Part shown: positions 17,621 through 26,718 of the stretch, in pieces | Layout: the number at the start of each line of letters is the position of its first letter | How positions within the stretch are numbered: position 1 is the stretch's first letter | Assembly: GCA_020831885.1 (NCBI GenBank) | Contig: JAFIFU010000001.1 | Coordinates: forward strand, 124,001-188,000 | Direction of reading: 5' to 3' | From: Ectothiorhodospiraceae bacterium | Lineage (GTDB): Bacteria > Pseudomonadota > Gammaproteobacteria > Nitrococcales > Aquisalimonadaceae | DNA: 64,000 nucleotides | Program-made: the position numbers and the translations under genes | The notes under the pieces: generated by a model | Databases searched by the model: none | What the model was told of the DNA's origin: nothing | What the model saw: the letters and a program-made list of their open reading frames with translations, nothing else

Positions 17621-18022
17621 TCACTCAGGGGGCTGCGGTTGCTCTGCCGCCGTCTCGGGCCGCTCCTGGTGCAGGCGCGTGCCGATACCGGCCAACTGGC
17701 CCAGGGCTTGCACTGCCCGACGGCTGCCGTTATTGGCCGCGGTCTGGATCCAGCGCAGCGCAGCCTGTTCGTCCTGCTGAACGCCCTGGCCCTGGTAGTA
17801 CATGTATCCCACGGTGTACTGGGCATCCGCATTACCGTCCTCCGCCTCCCGTAGCAGCAGTTCGAAGGCGCGGCTGTAGTTGCCGGCGAGATAGGCCTCG
17901 CGCCCCTCGGCGAAACGCTCCGGGGAACCCGGTGTGGGCGGCGTGGTCGCGCAGCCGGTCAGTGCCAGCAGGACCATGATCAGGCCAAGGCCCAAGGCCA
18001 GTTGTTGCAGTCCTTTCCTCAT
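17621..18022 (-). CDS. Lipoprotein with a Sel1-type repeat
   Basis: 133 residues. A lipoprotein signal peptide ends in LLALTGC (lipobox, Cys about 24), so it is probably anchored to a membrane facing the periplasm. The mature part carries at least one Sel1/TPR-like repeat (ADAQYTVGYMYYQGQGVQQDEQAALRW). Such proteins act as small protein-binding scaffolds. The start overlaps the stop of the O-methyltransferase gene (ATGA), so the two form an operon. Specific function unknown. Confidence 0.8.
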   Translation of the reverse strand: MRKGLQQLALGLGLIMVLLALTGCATTPPTPGSPERFAEGREAYLAGNYSRAFELLLREAEDGNADAQYTVGYMYYQGQGVQQDEQAALRWIQTAANNGSRRAVQALGQLAGIGTRLHQERPETAAEQPQPPE

Positions 18023-18714
18023 GGTGCGTCCTGAGTGGTGGTGCCGTGTGTGTGCCGTTTCACTGCAAGCGTGAGCCCGTCGCCGATCGGGATGACGGCG
18101 TGCAACACCCGCGGATCCTGACGCAATCGCGCATTGAAGGTTCGAATGGCCTCCGTGGTGGGGTCGCTGTCCTCCGGGTCGGCCACCTTGCCGTGCCAGA
18201 GCACATTGTCCACCACGATCAGGCCGCCGGGACGCAATAGCATCAGGCAGCGCTCGAAATAGTGCCAGTAATTGTGCTTGTCAGCATCTATGAATGCGAG
18301 ATCGTAACTAGCCGCTTCCCCGTCGGCCAGCAGGGTGTCCAGCGTCTCCAGCGCGGGGCCGATCCGCAGGTCGATCCGCTCGGTCACACCGGCCTCTTCC
18401 CAGTAGCCGCGCGCCCGGGCCGTGACCGCTGCGTCCACATCCATGGCCACGACCTTGCCGTGGGCGGGCAGGGCGCGAGCCACCGCCAGGGTGCTCAGCC
18501 CCGTGAAGACGCCGATCTCCAGGGTGCGTTCCGCCCCGGTGCAGGCGGTGAGCACTGACAGCAGACTGGCCTGCTCGGGGGCAATCTGCATATTGGCGCC
18601 AGGAAGTTGCGCCGTTTCCTCGAGCATGCGTTGTTCCAGGGGTGGCAGTGGGGGTTGCGCCTGTTGCAGGTAGTGGTACAGCGCATCCGAGAGTGCCAGT
18701 GTTTTTCGACTCAT
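18019..18714 (-). CDS. SAM-dependent O-methyltransferase, caffeoyl-CoA type family
   Basis: 231 residues from ATG 18714; an upstream extension to 18906 is unconserved and would overlap the cpdA start. Class I methyltransferase: TLEIGVFTGLSTLAVA (SAM loop, about residues 61-76), VVAMDVDA (acidic end of beta-2), DLAFIDADKHNYWHYFERCL (metal-binding aspartates typical of family 3 O-methyltransferases) and GGLIVVDNVLWHGKVADP. Plant homologues methylate catechols; the bacterial substrate is unknown. Operon with the Sel1 lipoprotein, divergent from cpdA. Confidence 0.88.
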   Translation of the reverse strand: MSRKTLALSDALYHYLQQAQPPLPPLEQRMLEETAQLPGANMQIAPEQASLLSVLTACTGAERTLEIGVFTGLSTLAVARALPAHGKVVAMDVDAAVTARARGYWEEAGVTERIDLRIGPALETLDTLLADGEAASYDLAFIDADKHNYWHYFERCLMLLRPGGLIVVDNVLWHGKVADPEDSDPTTEAIRTFNARLRQDPRVLHAVIPIGDGLTLAVKRHTHGTTTQDAP

Positions 18715-18878
18715 GGTGCCAGTCTTCCCAATGCAGTTGACCCGTTGTTGCCGCGCCGGCGGCTCCGCTTGTGGTGATGTCAGCGAATTGTGACGTTGGC
18801 GGCAGACTGGAGTGTCGGCAGCCGCTACAGTGTCCAGCATACCTTGCCTTATCGCTGTGTTCAGGAATCCAGTCAGCC

Positions 18879-19688
18879 ATGGAGCATAATCGCGCCGGGG
18901 CGCCACTGCGCGTACTGCATATGACCGATACCCACCTGTTCGGTGATCCGACGGTGACGCTGGCCGGCGTGGCCACGGACCGGACGTGTCTGGATGTGCT
19001 GGAGCACGTGCGGGCCCATGCCGGTCACCTGGATCTGATCCTGTTGACCGGTGATCTGGTCCATGATCGCAGTATGGATGCGTATCTGCGCCTGCGGGAA
19101 CGCATGCTGGCGTTCCAGGTGCCGGTGCGGGTGATCCCGGGCAACCATGACGATCAGCGTCTCATGCGGGAGCTGTTCGACGCGCCGCCGGTGCAGTGGG
19201 GATTTCAGTTTCGCATGGGTGACTGGCTGCTGGTCACGCTGGACTCGTCCATTCCCGGGAAACCCGGTGGCCGCCTGCAGGACGAGGAGTTGGAACGGCT
19301 GGACACGCTGCTGGGGCAGGAGCCAGGACGGCATGCGCTGATCTGTCTGCATCATCAGCCCGTGCCCATGGGCTCGGAGTGGCTCGACCGCAGTGGCGTG
19401 GAGAACGCGGCGGCCCTGCTGGAGATCATCGGCCGGCATGCCAGTGTGCGCGCCGTGCTCTGGGGGCATGTGCACCAGGACTCGGAACGCCGGCAGGGGC
19501 AGGTGCGGATGCTGTCCACCCCGTCCACTTGTATTCAGTTCCGTCCCGGCCAGGCAGGGTTCTCGCTGGATGCCCTGCCGCCCGGGTACCGGGTGCTGGA
19601 GTTGCACGGAGACGGACGGGTGGACTCCCGACTCTACAGGCTTCCGGCCACGCCCCAGGGGTTGGAGCTGGGCACCGAGGGTTACTGA
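18879..19688 (+). CDS. cpdA: 3',5'-cyclic AMP phosphodiesterase
   Basis: Class III metallophosphoesterase that degrades cAMP. 269 residues from ATG 18879. Ordered metal motifs: DTHLFG (about 20-25), GDLVHDRS (about 56-63), PGNHDDQR (about 88-95), CLHHQPV (about 157-163) and WGHVHQDSE (about 196-204). CpdA usually begins with this short N terminus and the GDLVxD/GNHD set. With crp in the same window it sets cAMP levels for Vfr-type regulation. A TGTGA half-site lies upstream, but no full CRP box. Confidence 0.92.
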   Translation: MEHNRAGAPLRVLHMTDTHLFGDPTVTLAGVATDRTCLDVLEHVRAHAGHLDLILLTGDLVHDRSMDAYLRLRERMLAFQVPVRVIPGNHDDQRLMRELFDAPPVQWGFQFRMGDWLLVTLDSSIPGKPGGRLQDEELERLDTLLGQEPGRHALICLHHQPVPMGSEWLDRSGVENAAALLEIIGRHASVRAVLWGHVHQDSERRQGQVRMLSTPSTCIQFRPGQAGFSLDALPPGYRVLELHGDGRVDSRLYRLPATPQGLELGTEGY

Positions 19689-19798
19689 GCGCCCCGGCGG
19701 CCTGCGGCATGGTATTGCGCCGGTAAAGCCGGTTATGCTTCGGGAACGCCGGCATCGCGCCGGTCCTGCCCCTACGGAGTTCTGGAGGATGTGCCGGC

Positions 19799-20983
19799 AT
19801 GTCGGGAGCGCGAGACGCAGACAGACTGCGGCAGGAACTGGATCAGGTGCGTCGGCGATTGGAGGATGAAGTCGCCTATCATCGCGGCCAGGCCGAGGCA
19901 GCCCGACGTCAGGCTGAAGCCGAGCATCTGCGTGCCCAGGCGGCGGAGGTCGCCCGGAGGCGGCGTCTGGAGGACCGCGTTGCTGATCTGGAGGCGCAGC
20001 TCCGGGAGTCTCAGGATCACGCCGCACGCCTGCAGCGACGTTACGACGAACTGGCCCAGCAGTTCATGCATCAGGAGGAGGCCGCGCGGTCCACTGCCCA
20101 GGAAGAGGTGGAACGGTATCGCGCGACCGCCCGGGAGGCGTGGCGCAGCGCGGAGGAAGAGGTGGAGGCCATGGAGGCCGAGGTCTCCCGTCAGCGGGAG
20201 GCGCTTGAGCAGGAGCGCGCCCGTGTGCGGCAACTGGAGGATACCTTGCGCACCCTGCAGGGGGTCGGCGGCGACAGCGCTGAGGACCAATTGGACGGGC
20301 TGCAGGCGGAAGCGGCAACCCTCAAGAAGGCGCTGAACCTGTCCGAGCGGGCCCGGGCCCAGGCCCAGCGGCGGGCTGTCCGGCTCGCGGAACAACTTGT
20401 GGAGCTGGAAGCCTTGCTGCACGGTCGGCCAGCGGAGGCCGGAACCACGGAGACGGCTGGTTCCGGCGCGCGGCAGCCGGGCCCCTTTCCCGCATCGCCG
20501 CTGGGCTCATCAGCCAGTCCCCAGGAAGTGGATCTCAGCGAGGCCAACGCGGTCCTGCGCCGCGCGTTTGCCGATTCGGGGCACATGGAACCGGTGCATG
20601 CCGGTGCATCAGAGGGTGTGGTGGACCTGGACGGGGATCTGTCGGACGAGTTCCTGCTGGTGGGTGCCGACGAGTCGCTGGACCGGTCCAAACTGGCGCG
20701 TCTGCAGCGGGAGGTGGAAACGGCGGAACAGGAAGACCGCCGCCATCAGGAAGCCTGGCAGCAGCGTCGCCGGAACGCCTTGCTGGGGCAGGCGGCGGAG
20801 CAGGGTCCCACCGATGGCCCGGAAAAACGGGCCATCGCCACCGGTCGCTCCCACAGGGAGGAAGCAGCCGCTCCCGGTCCTTCGTCGCCGGGTCGCGGCG
20901 TATCATGGCCGGTGGTGATCGTGGTCATGGTGTCGCTGGTTGCCGCGGCGGGCGGGGCGATCTGGCTCCTGGGCGGTGGCTGA
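19799..20983 (+). CDS. Unknown coiled-coil protein with C-terminal membrane anchor
   Basis: 394 residues from ATG 19799, after GGAGG. I do not recognise a family. Residues 5-215 are an almost unbroken charged coiled coil rich in Glu, Arg, Ala and Gln (for example RLEDRVADLEAQLRESQDHA). A Pro/Ser/Gly linker follows, then an acidic patch (VDLDGDLSDEFLLVGADESLD, about 280-300), a second short coiled segment, and a single membrane helix (VVIVVMVSLVAAAGGAIWLL) ending two residues from the C terminus. That makes it a tail-anchored topology with nearly everything in the cytoplasm. It lies between cpdA and convergent rubredoxin. See findings. Confidence 0.75.
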   Translation: MSGARDADRLRQELDQVRRRLEDEVAYHRGQAEAARRQAEAEHLRAQAAEVARRRRLEDRVADLEAQLRESQDHAARLQRRYDELAQQFMHQEEAARSTAQEEVERYRATAREAWRSAEEEVEAMEAEVSRQREALEQERARVRQLEDTLRTLQGVGGDSAEDQLDGLQAEAATLKKALNLSERARAQAQRRAVRLAEQLVELEALLHGRPAEAGTTETAGSGARQPGPFPASPLGSSASPQEVDLSEANAVLRRAFADSGHMEPVHAGASEGVVDLDGDLSDEFLLVGADESLDRSKLARLQREVETAEQEDRRHQEAWQQRRRNALLGQAAEQGPTDGPEKRAIATGRSHREEAAAPGPSSPGRGVSWPVVIVVMVSLVAAAGGAIWLLGGG

Positions 20984-20999
20984 TCAGATTTCGATCAGC
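20979..20999. terminator. Hairpin spanning the stop codons of two convergent genes
   Basis: GCTGATC and GATCAGC with a 7-base loop. The two genes end at 20983 and 20984, so both stops lie inside the hairpin. No T run; weak evidence of termination. Confidence 0.35.
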
Positions 21000-21154
21000 T
21001 CGAAGTCATCCTTGCCCGCCCCGCACTCCGGGCAGGTGAAGCTGTCCGGAACGTCTTCCCAGCGTGTGCCGGGCGGGATGCCCTCATCCGGCAGGCCTTC
21101 TTCTTCGTCATAGATCCATCCGCAGATCACGCACATGTAGGACTTGTATGTCAT
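20984..21154 (-). CDS. Rubredoxin
   Basis: 56 residues from ATG 21154. Two CxxC knuckles, YMCVICGWIYDEEEG and FTCPECGAGKDDF, bind a single iron, and the whole protein is the rubredoxin fold with no extra domain. Electron carrier, often for alkane hydroxylases or oxidative-stress enzymes; none of those is adjacent. The order rubredoxin, thiE, hemL is common in gammaproteobacteria. It is divergent from thiE. Confidence 0.95.
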   Translation of the reverse strand: MTYKSYMCVICGWIYDEEEGLPDEGIPPGTRWEDVPDSFTCPECGAGKDDFELIEI

Positions 21155-21253
21155 GGGTTTCCCGTGGTCGGTCGGTGACGCAACGGCTGTGTACTCTACA
21201 GCCTCCGCCCGGGGCCGCAAAGCCTTGCTGCGCCTGGAGCTCCCTGCCACAGT

Positions 21254-21898
21254 ATGCCCATGAACGCGGCTGACCATGTTCGTGGGGTGTACCTGATCAC
21301 CGACGGTGTGCCCCGGTCCGACCCGGCGCTGAGGGCTTATTACGGGCCCTTGCTTGCCGCGGGCGTTGCGGTGCTCCAGTACCGCGATAAGGGTGATGAC
21401 CAGGCGCAGCGACGCCGGGAGGCGATGCTGCTGGCTGCGTTGTGCCGTCGGCAGGGCGTCTTGTTCATCGTCAATGACGATGTGGATCTGGCGCTGTACA
21501 GTGGCGCCGATGGGGTGCACCTGGGCCGGGAGGATGCACCCATTGCGGGGGCGCGGGCCCGGCTCGGGGAGCGGGTGGTTATCGGTGTCTCCTGTTACGG
21601 CAGTCTGGAGCGCGCCGAACGCCTGGCGGCCGCGGGGGCCGATTACCTGGCCTTCGGCGCGGCGTATCCCTCAGCCACGAAACCCGGTGCGCCAAGGGCC
21701 AGTCTGGAGACGCTGGCCGCCGCCCGCCAGCGGTTCGCGTGCCCAGTGGTGGCCATCGGGGGGATCAACCCGGATAATGCGGCGCCGCTCGTCCGTGCCG
21801 GCGTCGATGCGCTGGCGGTGATCCACGGTGTGCACGGTGCCCGGGACCCGGTGGCTGCGGTGCGCCGCCTGGCGGAATTGATGCGACAAGCCCTGTGA
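21254..21898 (+). CDS. thiE: Thiamine-phosphate synthase
   Basis: Joins hydroxymethylpyrimidine-PP and the thiazole phosphate to make thiamine phosphate. 214 residues from ATG 21254 (ATG 21260 is equally possible). Motifs: YLITDG (about 13-18), VLQYRDKG (about 40-47), [26 protein letters not shown] (pyrophosphate-binding, about 70-95), [19 protein letters not shown] and [11 protein letters not shown] complete TIM barrel. Followed 16 bases later by hemL in the same direction. No other thi gene is in the window. Confidence 0.94.
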   Translation: MPMNAADHVRGVYLITDGVPRSDPALRAYYGPLLAAGVAVLQYRDKGDDQAQRRREAMLLAALCRRQGVLFIVNDDVDLALYSGADGVHLGREDAPIAGARARLGERVVIGVSCYGSLERAERLAAAGADYLAFGAAYPSATKPGAPRASLETLAAARQRFACPVVAIGGINPDNAAPLVRAGVDALAVIHGVHGARDPVAAVRRLAELMRQAL

Positions 21899-21914
21899 GC
21901 GAGGTTCAGTTCCC

Positions 21915-23195
21915 ATGAAACACTCAGAAGCCCTTTTCGAGACCGCCCGCCAGCATATCCCGGGAGGCGTGAACTCCCCCGTGCGGGCTTTCCGTGGAGT
22001 GGGCGGGACGCCGGTGTTCATTCGCCGGGCCCAGGGGCCGTACCTGTATGACGAGGATTTCACCCGGTATATCGACTACGTCTGCTCCTGGGGGCCGGCC
22101 GTGTTGGGTCATGCACACCCGGAAGTGGTGGAGGCGGTGCAGCAGGCGGCGGCGGGCGGTCTGAGCTTCGGTGCACCCACCGAAGCGGAAACGCGCATGG
22201 CGCAGCAGGTGAAGAAACTGGTTCCGTCCATGGAGCTGCTCCGCATGGTCAGTTCCGGGACCGAGGCGACCATGAGCGCGCTGCGCCTGGCCCGGGGCTT
22301 CACGGGGCGCGACACCATCGTGAAATTCGAGGGCAACTACCATGGCCACGTGGACGCCTTGCTGGTCAAGGCCGGTTCCGGGGCATTGACCCTGGGCACA
22401 CCCACATCCCCCGGGGTGCCGGCCAGTGTGGTGGCGGATACCCTGACCCTGGATTACAACGATGTGGAGCAGGTGGAGCGGGTGTTCGCCGAACGGGGCG
22501 AGCGCATCGCCGCCGTCATCGTGGAACCCGTGGCCGGGAACATGAACTGCGTGCCCGGCACGCCGGAGTTCCTGCAGGCACTGCGCACCGCCTGCACCGC
22601 CCACGGCAGCGTGCTGATCTTCGATGAGGTGATGTGCGGTTTCCGCGTCAATCTGGGCGGCGCCCAGGCCCATTACGGCATCACCCCGGATCTCACCTGC
22701 CTGGGCAAGGTGATCGGCGGGGGCATGCCCGTCGGTGCCTTCGGTGGGCGGCGGGACATCATGGAACACCTGGCACCCCTTGGGCCGGTGTACCAGGCGG
22801 GAACCCTGTCGGGCAACCCGGTGGCGATGGCCGCGGGGCTCAAAACACTGGAGGTGCTCAGCCGGCCGGGGACTTTCGAGTTCATCGAGCGGCAGACCCG
22901 GCGCCTGGCTGAGGGGATCCGTAGTCGCGCCGCCGGCGCCGGCGTGCCTGTGCAGGTGAACCAACTGGGCAGCATGTTCGGGGTGTTCTTCACCGACCAG
23001 CCTGCGGTCACCAGTTATCAGCACGTGATGTCATGCGATGCGGAGCGCTTCAAGCGGTTTTTCCACGAGGTGCTGGAGCAGGGCATCTACATGGCGCCCT
23101 CCCCCTTCGAGGCCGGTTTCGTGTCCAGTGCCCATGACGATAATGTCATCGAGACCACGCTGGACGTGATGGGGCGGGTGCTGGCGAAACTGTAA
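21915..23195 (+). CDS. hemL: Glutamate-1-semialdehyde 2,1-aminomutase
   Basis: PLP enzyme making 5-aminolevulinate in the C5 haem pathway. 426 residues, the family norm. N terminus [15 protein letters not shown] is diagnostic. [42 protein letters not shown] (Asp to the PLP ring) and the PLP lysine in [17 protein letters not shown] (about residue 265) are all present. Reads from the thiE transcript. Right after the stop comes a degenerate copy of the dispersed repeat (23197-23216). Confidence 0.96.
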   Translation: MKHSEALFETARQHIPGGVNSPVRAFRGVGGTPVFIRRAQGPYLYDEDFTRYIDYVCSWGPAVLGHAHPEVVEAVQQAAAGGLSFGAPTEAETRMAQQVKKLVPSMELLRMVSSGTEATMSALRLARGFTGRDTIVKFEGNYHGHVDALLVKAGSGALTLGTPTSPGVPASVVADTLTLDYNDVEQVERVFAERGERIAAVIVEPVAGNMNCVPGTPEFLQALRTACTAHGSVLIFDEVMCGFRVNLGGAQAHYGITPDLTCLGKVIGGGMPVGAFGGRRDIMEHLAPLGPVYQAGTLSGNPVAMAAGLKTLEVLSRPGTFEFIERQTRRLAEGIRSRAAGAGVPVQVNQLGSMFGVFFTDQPAVTSYQHVMSCDAERFKRFFHEVLEQGIYMAPSPFEAGFVSSAHDDNVIETTLDVMGRVLAKL

Positions 23196-23196
23196 A

Positions 23197-23216
23197 GAAA
23201 GCGCTGGTCGGAACCC
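23197..23216 (-). repeat. Degenerate copy of the GGAAGCG repeat, after hemL
   Basis: GAAAGCGCTGGTCGGAACCCA-like segment beginning two bases after the hemL stop. It matches the minus-strand repeat consensus GGAAGCGCTGATCGATTCCC with about 5 mismatches in 21. The weakest member of the family. Confidence 0.4.
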
Positions 23217-23251
23217 ATGTTGCCCTGGCTTTGCGGTGTGGCCGGAAGCCG

Positions 23252-23833
23252 TCAGTCATCCAGACGCAGGTCCGGCACCATGGGTTGCAGGGCCCGGAGA
23301 CGTTCCAGCGGGTCGTCCAGCTCCAGCAGGCGCTGGCGTTGCGGCAAATCCAGCGGCAGGATCTCCGCCAGGCGGCAACCGAGCCACAGAGCGTTCCGTT
23401 CATCGCGGGTGATGTGCTCGTAGCCCAGCCCCGGAAGGCGGAGGATCTCGTCCAGGGTGCGGCGCAGGGCCGGGCCTTGTTCCGGCAAGGTCTTGCCGAG
23501 GGGGTCTTCCAGCAGATCCACCTCCCCCCAGAGCAAGCCGTTGGCGCCCACCTCGGTATCCAGGATCCGGAAACGTTGCTCCCCGATGGCGACCAGGCCC
23601 AGCAGCCCGTCCGCGCAACGGCTCCAGTCCACGATCCGGGCCAGTGTGCCCACCGCATGGGGTTCCGCCGGCCGGCCGGTTTCCTGTCCCCGCCGGATCA
23701 GACAGACGCCGAAGGCGCTGTCCTCGCGCAGACAACGGCTGACCATGTCCAGGTACCGTGTTTCGAAGATGCGCAGCCGCAACGGGCCGCCGGGGAACAG
23801 GACCGTGCGAAGCGGAAACAGCGGTACGCGCAT
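23252..23833 (-). CDS. LON N-terminal (substrate-binding) domain protein
   Basis: 193 residues from ATG 23833, after GAAGG; GTG 23842 is possible. It consists of only the PUA-like N-terminal domain of Lon protease: VPLFPLRTVLFPGGPLRLRIFETRYLDMV, then AFGVCLIRRG and the mid-domain DGLLGLVAIGEQRFRI. No ATPase or protease part is present. Such stand-alone proteins are common in gammaproteobacteria near ubiX/mpl. They are assumed to bind unfolded protein or cereblon-like ligands, but the role is unproven. Transcribed after ubiX in the same direction. Confidence 0.85.
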   Translation of the reverse strand: MRVPLFPLRTVLFPGGPLRLRIFETRYLDMVSRCLREDSAFGVCLIRRGQETGRPAEPHAVGTLARIVDWSRCADGLLGLVAIGEQRFRILDTEVGANGLLWGEVDLLEDPLGKTLPEQGPALRRTLDEILRLPGLGYEHITRDERNALWLGCRLAEILPLDLPQRQRLLELDDPLERLRALQPMVPDLRLDD

Positions 23834-23853
23834 GGGAGACACCTTCAGTCGGT

Positions 23854-24483
23854 TCAGCCCCGGTCGGGCAGGCCCCAGCGGGGCATCAGCTCCTGCGGAA
23901 TATCCAGATGGTCCAGAATGCGGGCCACAACGAAGTCCACCAGTTCGTCCACCCGCGTAGGTCGATTATAGAAGCCCGGGCATGGCGGCATGATGATCGC
24001 CCCGTTGCGGCTCAGGCGCAGCATGTTTTCCAGGTGCAGTGTGGACAGCGGCATTTCCCGTGGAACCAGAATGAGCTGACCGCGTTCCTTCATGACCACA
24101 TCGGCGGCACGCTCTATGAGGTTGTTACTGGTGCCGGCCGCAAGGCTGCCCAGGGTGCCGGTGGTGCAGGGGCAGACCACCATCCGTTTCGGGGCGCCCG
24201 AACCGGAGGCCGCCGGTGAAGTCCACTCGCTGCTGCCGTATAGCCGCAACTGCCCCGGCGCCGCCCCGAAACGCTCCGAGAGATAGCGTTCCGCATCCCG
24301 GTTGCGGCCCGGCAGGCGCTCATCGGTCTCCAGGCCGATGACCACGCGGGCCGGGTCGGAAATGAGCAACAGGACGGGCCGCCCCGCCGCCAGCAGGCAT
24401 TCCAGCAGGCGCAATCCGTACTGCACGCCGGATGCGCCGGTCATTGCCAGGGTAATCCCCCGTTCCCGGTTCTCAGTGCTCAT
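23854..24483 (-). CDS. ubiX: Flavin prenyltransferase UbiX
   Basis: Makes prenylated FMN, the cofactor of the UbiD decarboxylase in ubiquinone synthesis. 209 residues. FMN-binding [16 protein letters not shown] (about 13-28), the conserved [30 protein letters not shown] region and [16 protein letters not shown] are all family hallmarks. Overlaps the mpl stop by four bases, so the order mpl-ubiX-LON domain looks like one transcript. coq7, another ubiquinone gene, is 17 kb upstream. Confidence 0.95.
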   Translation of the reverse strand: MSTENRERGITLAMTGASGVQYGLRLLECLLAAGRPVLLLISDPARVVIGLETDERLPGRNRDAERYLSERFGAAPGQLRLYGSSEWTSPAASGSGAPKRMVVCPCTTGTLGSLAAGTSNNLIERAADVVMKERGQLILVPREMPLSTLHLENMLRLSRNGAIIMPPCPGFYNRPTRVDELVDFVVARILDHLDIPQELMPRWGLPDRG

Positions 24484-25844
24484 CCCGTTTCCTCTCCGTC
24501 GGCCAGGGCGTCCAGCAACCTGGTATGAATACCGCCAAAGCTGCCGTTGCTCATGATCAGCAGGCAGTCGCCGGGACGGGCTTCCGCCACCACCGCGGCC
24601 ACCAACGCCTCCAGGTCCGGCCGCCAGTCGGCGCGATCCCCCAGCGCCGCGGTCACCTCGGCCACGGGCCAGTCGACGCCCGGAGGCTGGAACAGCCAGA
24701 TCCGGTCGGCGCCGGCCAGGGCCTGCGGGAGGCGCTCCCGGTGCGTGCCAAGGCGCATGGTGTTCGAGCGTGGCTCCAGGATCGCGATCAGCCGACCCTC
24801 ACCGACCCCCGGGCGGAACGCGTCGATGGTGGCCTGAATCGCCGTGGGATGGTGAGCGAAATCGTCGTAAACTCGGACGCCCCGGACCGTGCCCCGGAGT
24901 TCCTGACGTCGGCGCATGCCGCGGAAATCGCGAAGCCAGACCAGCCCCTGCTGCGGCGGGACGCCCACGTGGCGCGCCGCCAGGAGCGCTGCCAGGGCAT
25001 TGTGTGCATTGTGGGCGCCGGCCATGTCCCAGTCGAGGGGTGTGGGGGGCAGGTCCGGACCCCGTACCCGGTAACCGGTGCCATCCGGTTCCAATCGCCA
25101 GTCATTGCCGGATTCGGTCCCGAATCGGGTCACGGGCGTCCAGCAGCCCATCTCCAGCGTCTGCCGTACGCTGGTCTGATCGCCGTTGGCGATGATGGAT
25201 CCACCGCCGGGGACGGTCCGCACCAGGTGGTGAAACTGGCGCTGGATGGCGGCAAGGTCCGGGAAGATGTCTGCGTGATCATGCTCCATGTTATTGATCA
25301 CCAGTGTCCGGGGGCGGAAGTGGACGAACTTCGAGCGCTTGTCGAAGAAGGCGCTGTCGTATTCGTCGGCCTCGATCACGAAAAACGGCGTGCTTCCCAG
25401 GCGGGCGGAGCGATGGAAATTTCCCGGGACGCCGCCAATCAGGAAGCCCGGATCCATGCCGGCGGCGTCCAGCAGCCAGGCCAGCAGTCCGGCTGTGGTG
25501 GTCTTGCCATGGGTGCCGCTGACCGCAAGCACCCACCGCCCCTGGAGAATGTGTTCGGCCAGCCACTGGGGACCCGAGGCGTAGGGCAGGCCGCGGTCAA
25601 GAACGGCCTCCACCACGGGGTTGCCGCGGGTCATGGCATTGCCGATCACCACGCAATCCGGGGGCGGGTCCAGTTGGGCGGGATCGTAGCCCTGGGTGAT
25701 GGTGATCCCCTGCGCCGTCAGCATGTCGCTCATGGGAGGGTAGACATTCTGGTCGCAACCGCTTACCCGATGGCCCTGTTCCCGGGCCAGCAAAGCCAGG
25801 CTGCCCATGAAGGTGCCGCAGATGCCGAGGATGTGGAGGTGCAT
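24480..25844 (-). CDS. mpl: UDP-MurNAc:L-alanyl-gamma-D-glutamyl-meso-DAP ligase
   Basis: Recycles the murein tripeptide by joining it to UDP-MurNAc. 454 residues. Mur-ligase domains in order: Rossmann-like start [18 protein letters not shown]-loop [15 protein letters not shown] (about 106-120), carbamate/metal region [41 protein letters not shown] and C-terminal [15 protein letters not shown]. The N-terminal GTFMG form and lack of the MurC insert favour Mpl over MurC. Soluble lytic transglycosylase (slt) at 38.7 kb feeds the same recycling route. Confidence 0.95.
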   Translation of the reverse strand: MHLHILGICGTFMGSLALLAREQGHRVSGCDQNVYPPMSDMLTAQGITITQGYDPAQLDPPPDCVVIGNAMTRGNPVVEAVLDRGLPYASGPQWLAEHILQGRWVLAVSGTHGKTTTAGLLAWLLDAAGMDPGFLIGGVPGNFHRSARLGSTPFFVIEADEYDSAFFDKRSKFVHFRPRTLVINNMEHDHADIFPDLAAIQRQFHHLVRTVPGGGSIIANGDQTSVRQTLEMGCWTPVTRFGTESGNDWRLEPDGTGYRVRGPDLPPTPLDWDMAGAHNAHNALAALLAARHVGVPPQQGLVWLRDFRGMRRRQELRGTVRGVRVYDDFAHHPTAIQATIDAFRPGVGEGRLIAILEPRSNTMRLGTHRERLPQALAGADRIWLFQPPGVDWPVAEVTAALGDRADWRPDLEALVAAVVAEARPGDCLLIMSNGSFGGIHTRLLDALADGEETG

Positions 25845-25859
25845 GGATTCCGTCCGTTG

Positions 25860-26366
25860 TCAGTGCAGCAGGCTGCCGGTAAGCATGGAGGTGATGAAAA
25901 GCAGGATGGCCACGCCAAGCCCGGCGAGCATGGAGGTGTCCAGCGCATGCCGGAAGATGTGTCCGGTCACGGCCACCGTCCATACCGCAACACCCAGCAG
26001 CCACAACGCGGCCCAGGCGGGTGCCTGCTCAGGGGCGGCGCCGGCCAGGGCCAGGGCCGGGGGCAGAGCCGCCGCCGTGAGCAGCGCGTTGGTGCCAAAC
26101 AGCGTCGTGGTCGTCTGCACGAAGCGGTTGGCCAGCCCCCAGGCGCGTAGCACCAGGTAGCAGAAACACAGCGCCACCGCGGTTCCCAGCAGTGCCTGGG
26201 CGGGGGGCGACCCGGGGCCCTGGGCCTGGCCGAGGAACACCACTGACAGGCCCGTGTTCAGCGCCAGGGCGATGACCAGCAGGTTGACCGAGTATGCCTG
26301 GTCCTGGGGGCCGGCGCGCAGTCGGCACACAGCCAGCCAGTGGAGCAGAATCCGGTAAGGGTCCAT
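25860..26366 (-). CDS. Small membrane protein next to mpl
   Basis: 168 residues with about four hydrophobic helices (VNLLVIALALNTGLSVVFLG; TAVALCFCYLVLRAWGL; the NALLTAAALPPALALAG stretch; LLGVAVWTVAVTGHIFRHAL; LGVAILLFITSMLTGSLL). No catalytic motif. A gene of this kind commonly precedes mpl in gammaproteobacteria, so a cell-envelope role is plausible but not shown. The N terminus MDPYRILLHWLAVCRLRAGP is basic and probably cytoplasmic. Separated from mpl by 15 bases. Confidence 0.7.
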   Translation of the reverse strand: MDPYRILLHWLAVCRLRAGPQDQAYSVNLLVIALALNTGLSVVFLGQAQGPGSPPAQALLGTAVALCFCYLVLRAWGLANRFVQTTTTLFGTNALLTAAALPPALALAGAAPEQAPAWAALWLLGVAVWTVAVTGHIFRHALDTSMLAGLGVAILLFITSMLTGSLLH

Positions 26367-26718
26367 GTCTCTCCGAACGGATCAGTGAATGTTCGCATGG
26401 CGACCGGCACGCCAGTCCGGCGCGCCGGCTTCGCCGCCGGCCCGGGCGGCGGCGTCCATGATGCCGGCTGTCGGCGAACAGCGACAACGGTTCCAGTCCC
26501 TGGCAGGGGAGTGTTCCCCGGGATGCCTCCCCACGACTATCTTACTAACCTTTCGGAAGGCTTAGTAAGGGGACGTCAGGCCCGGCTCGCAGGTCCATCC
26601 TCCTGCACAGGCTTGAATTTTACTGTATGCTTCGCGCCAGTTTTCCGGCGCTGCGGCAGACCCTGCCGCGGCATGGAACGCAACCAGTCCAGAACGAGTT
26701 TCGCGAGGAGTGGGGAGC
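26367..26718. other. Gap before the phosphofructokinase gene
   Basis: 352 bases between the divergent membrane-protein and phosphofructokinase genes. It holds a hairpin-forming palindrome (26541-26569, listed separately). A possible -10 TATGCT (26626-26631) has no good -35. I find no convincing reading frame. Confidence 0.6.
26541..26569. promoter_or_regulatory. Palindrome upstream of the phosphofructokinase gene
   Basis: CTTACTAACCTT (26541-26552), TCGG loop, AAGG, one unpaired base, TTAGTAAG (26562-26569): twelve base pairs with a single bulge. It is either an operator or a transcript hairpin. The flanking words TACTAACC and TAGTAAGG recur at 14223-14252. Confidence 0.5.

Noticed and set aside
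18715-18878. CRP box upstream of cpdA
   Set aside because: Only a TGTGA half-site (near 18789); no matching second half at the right spacing.
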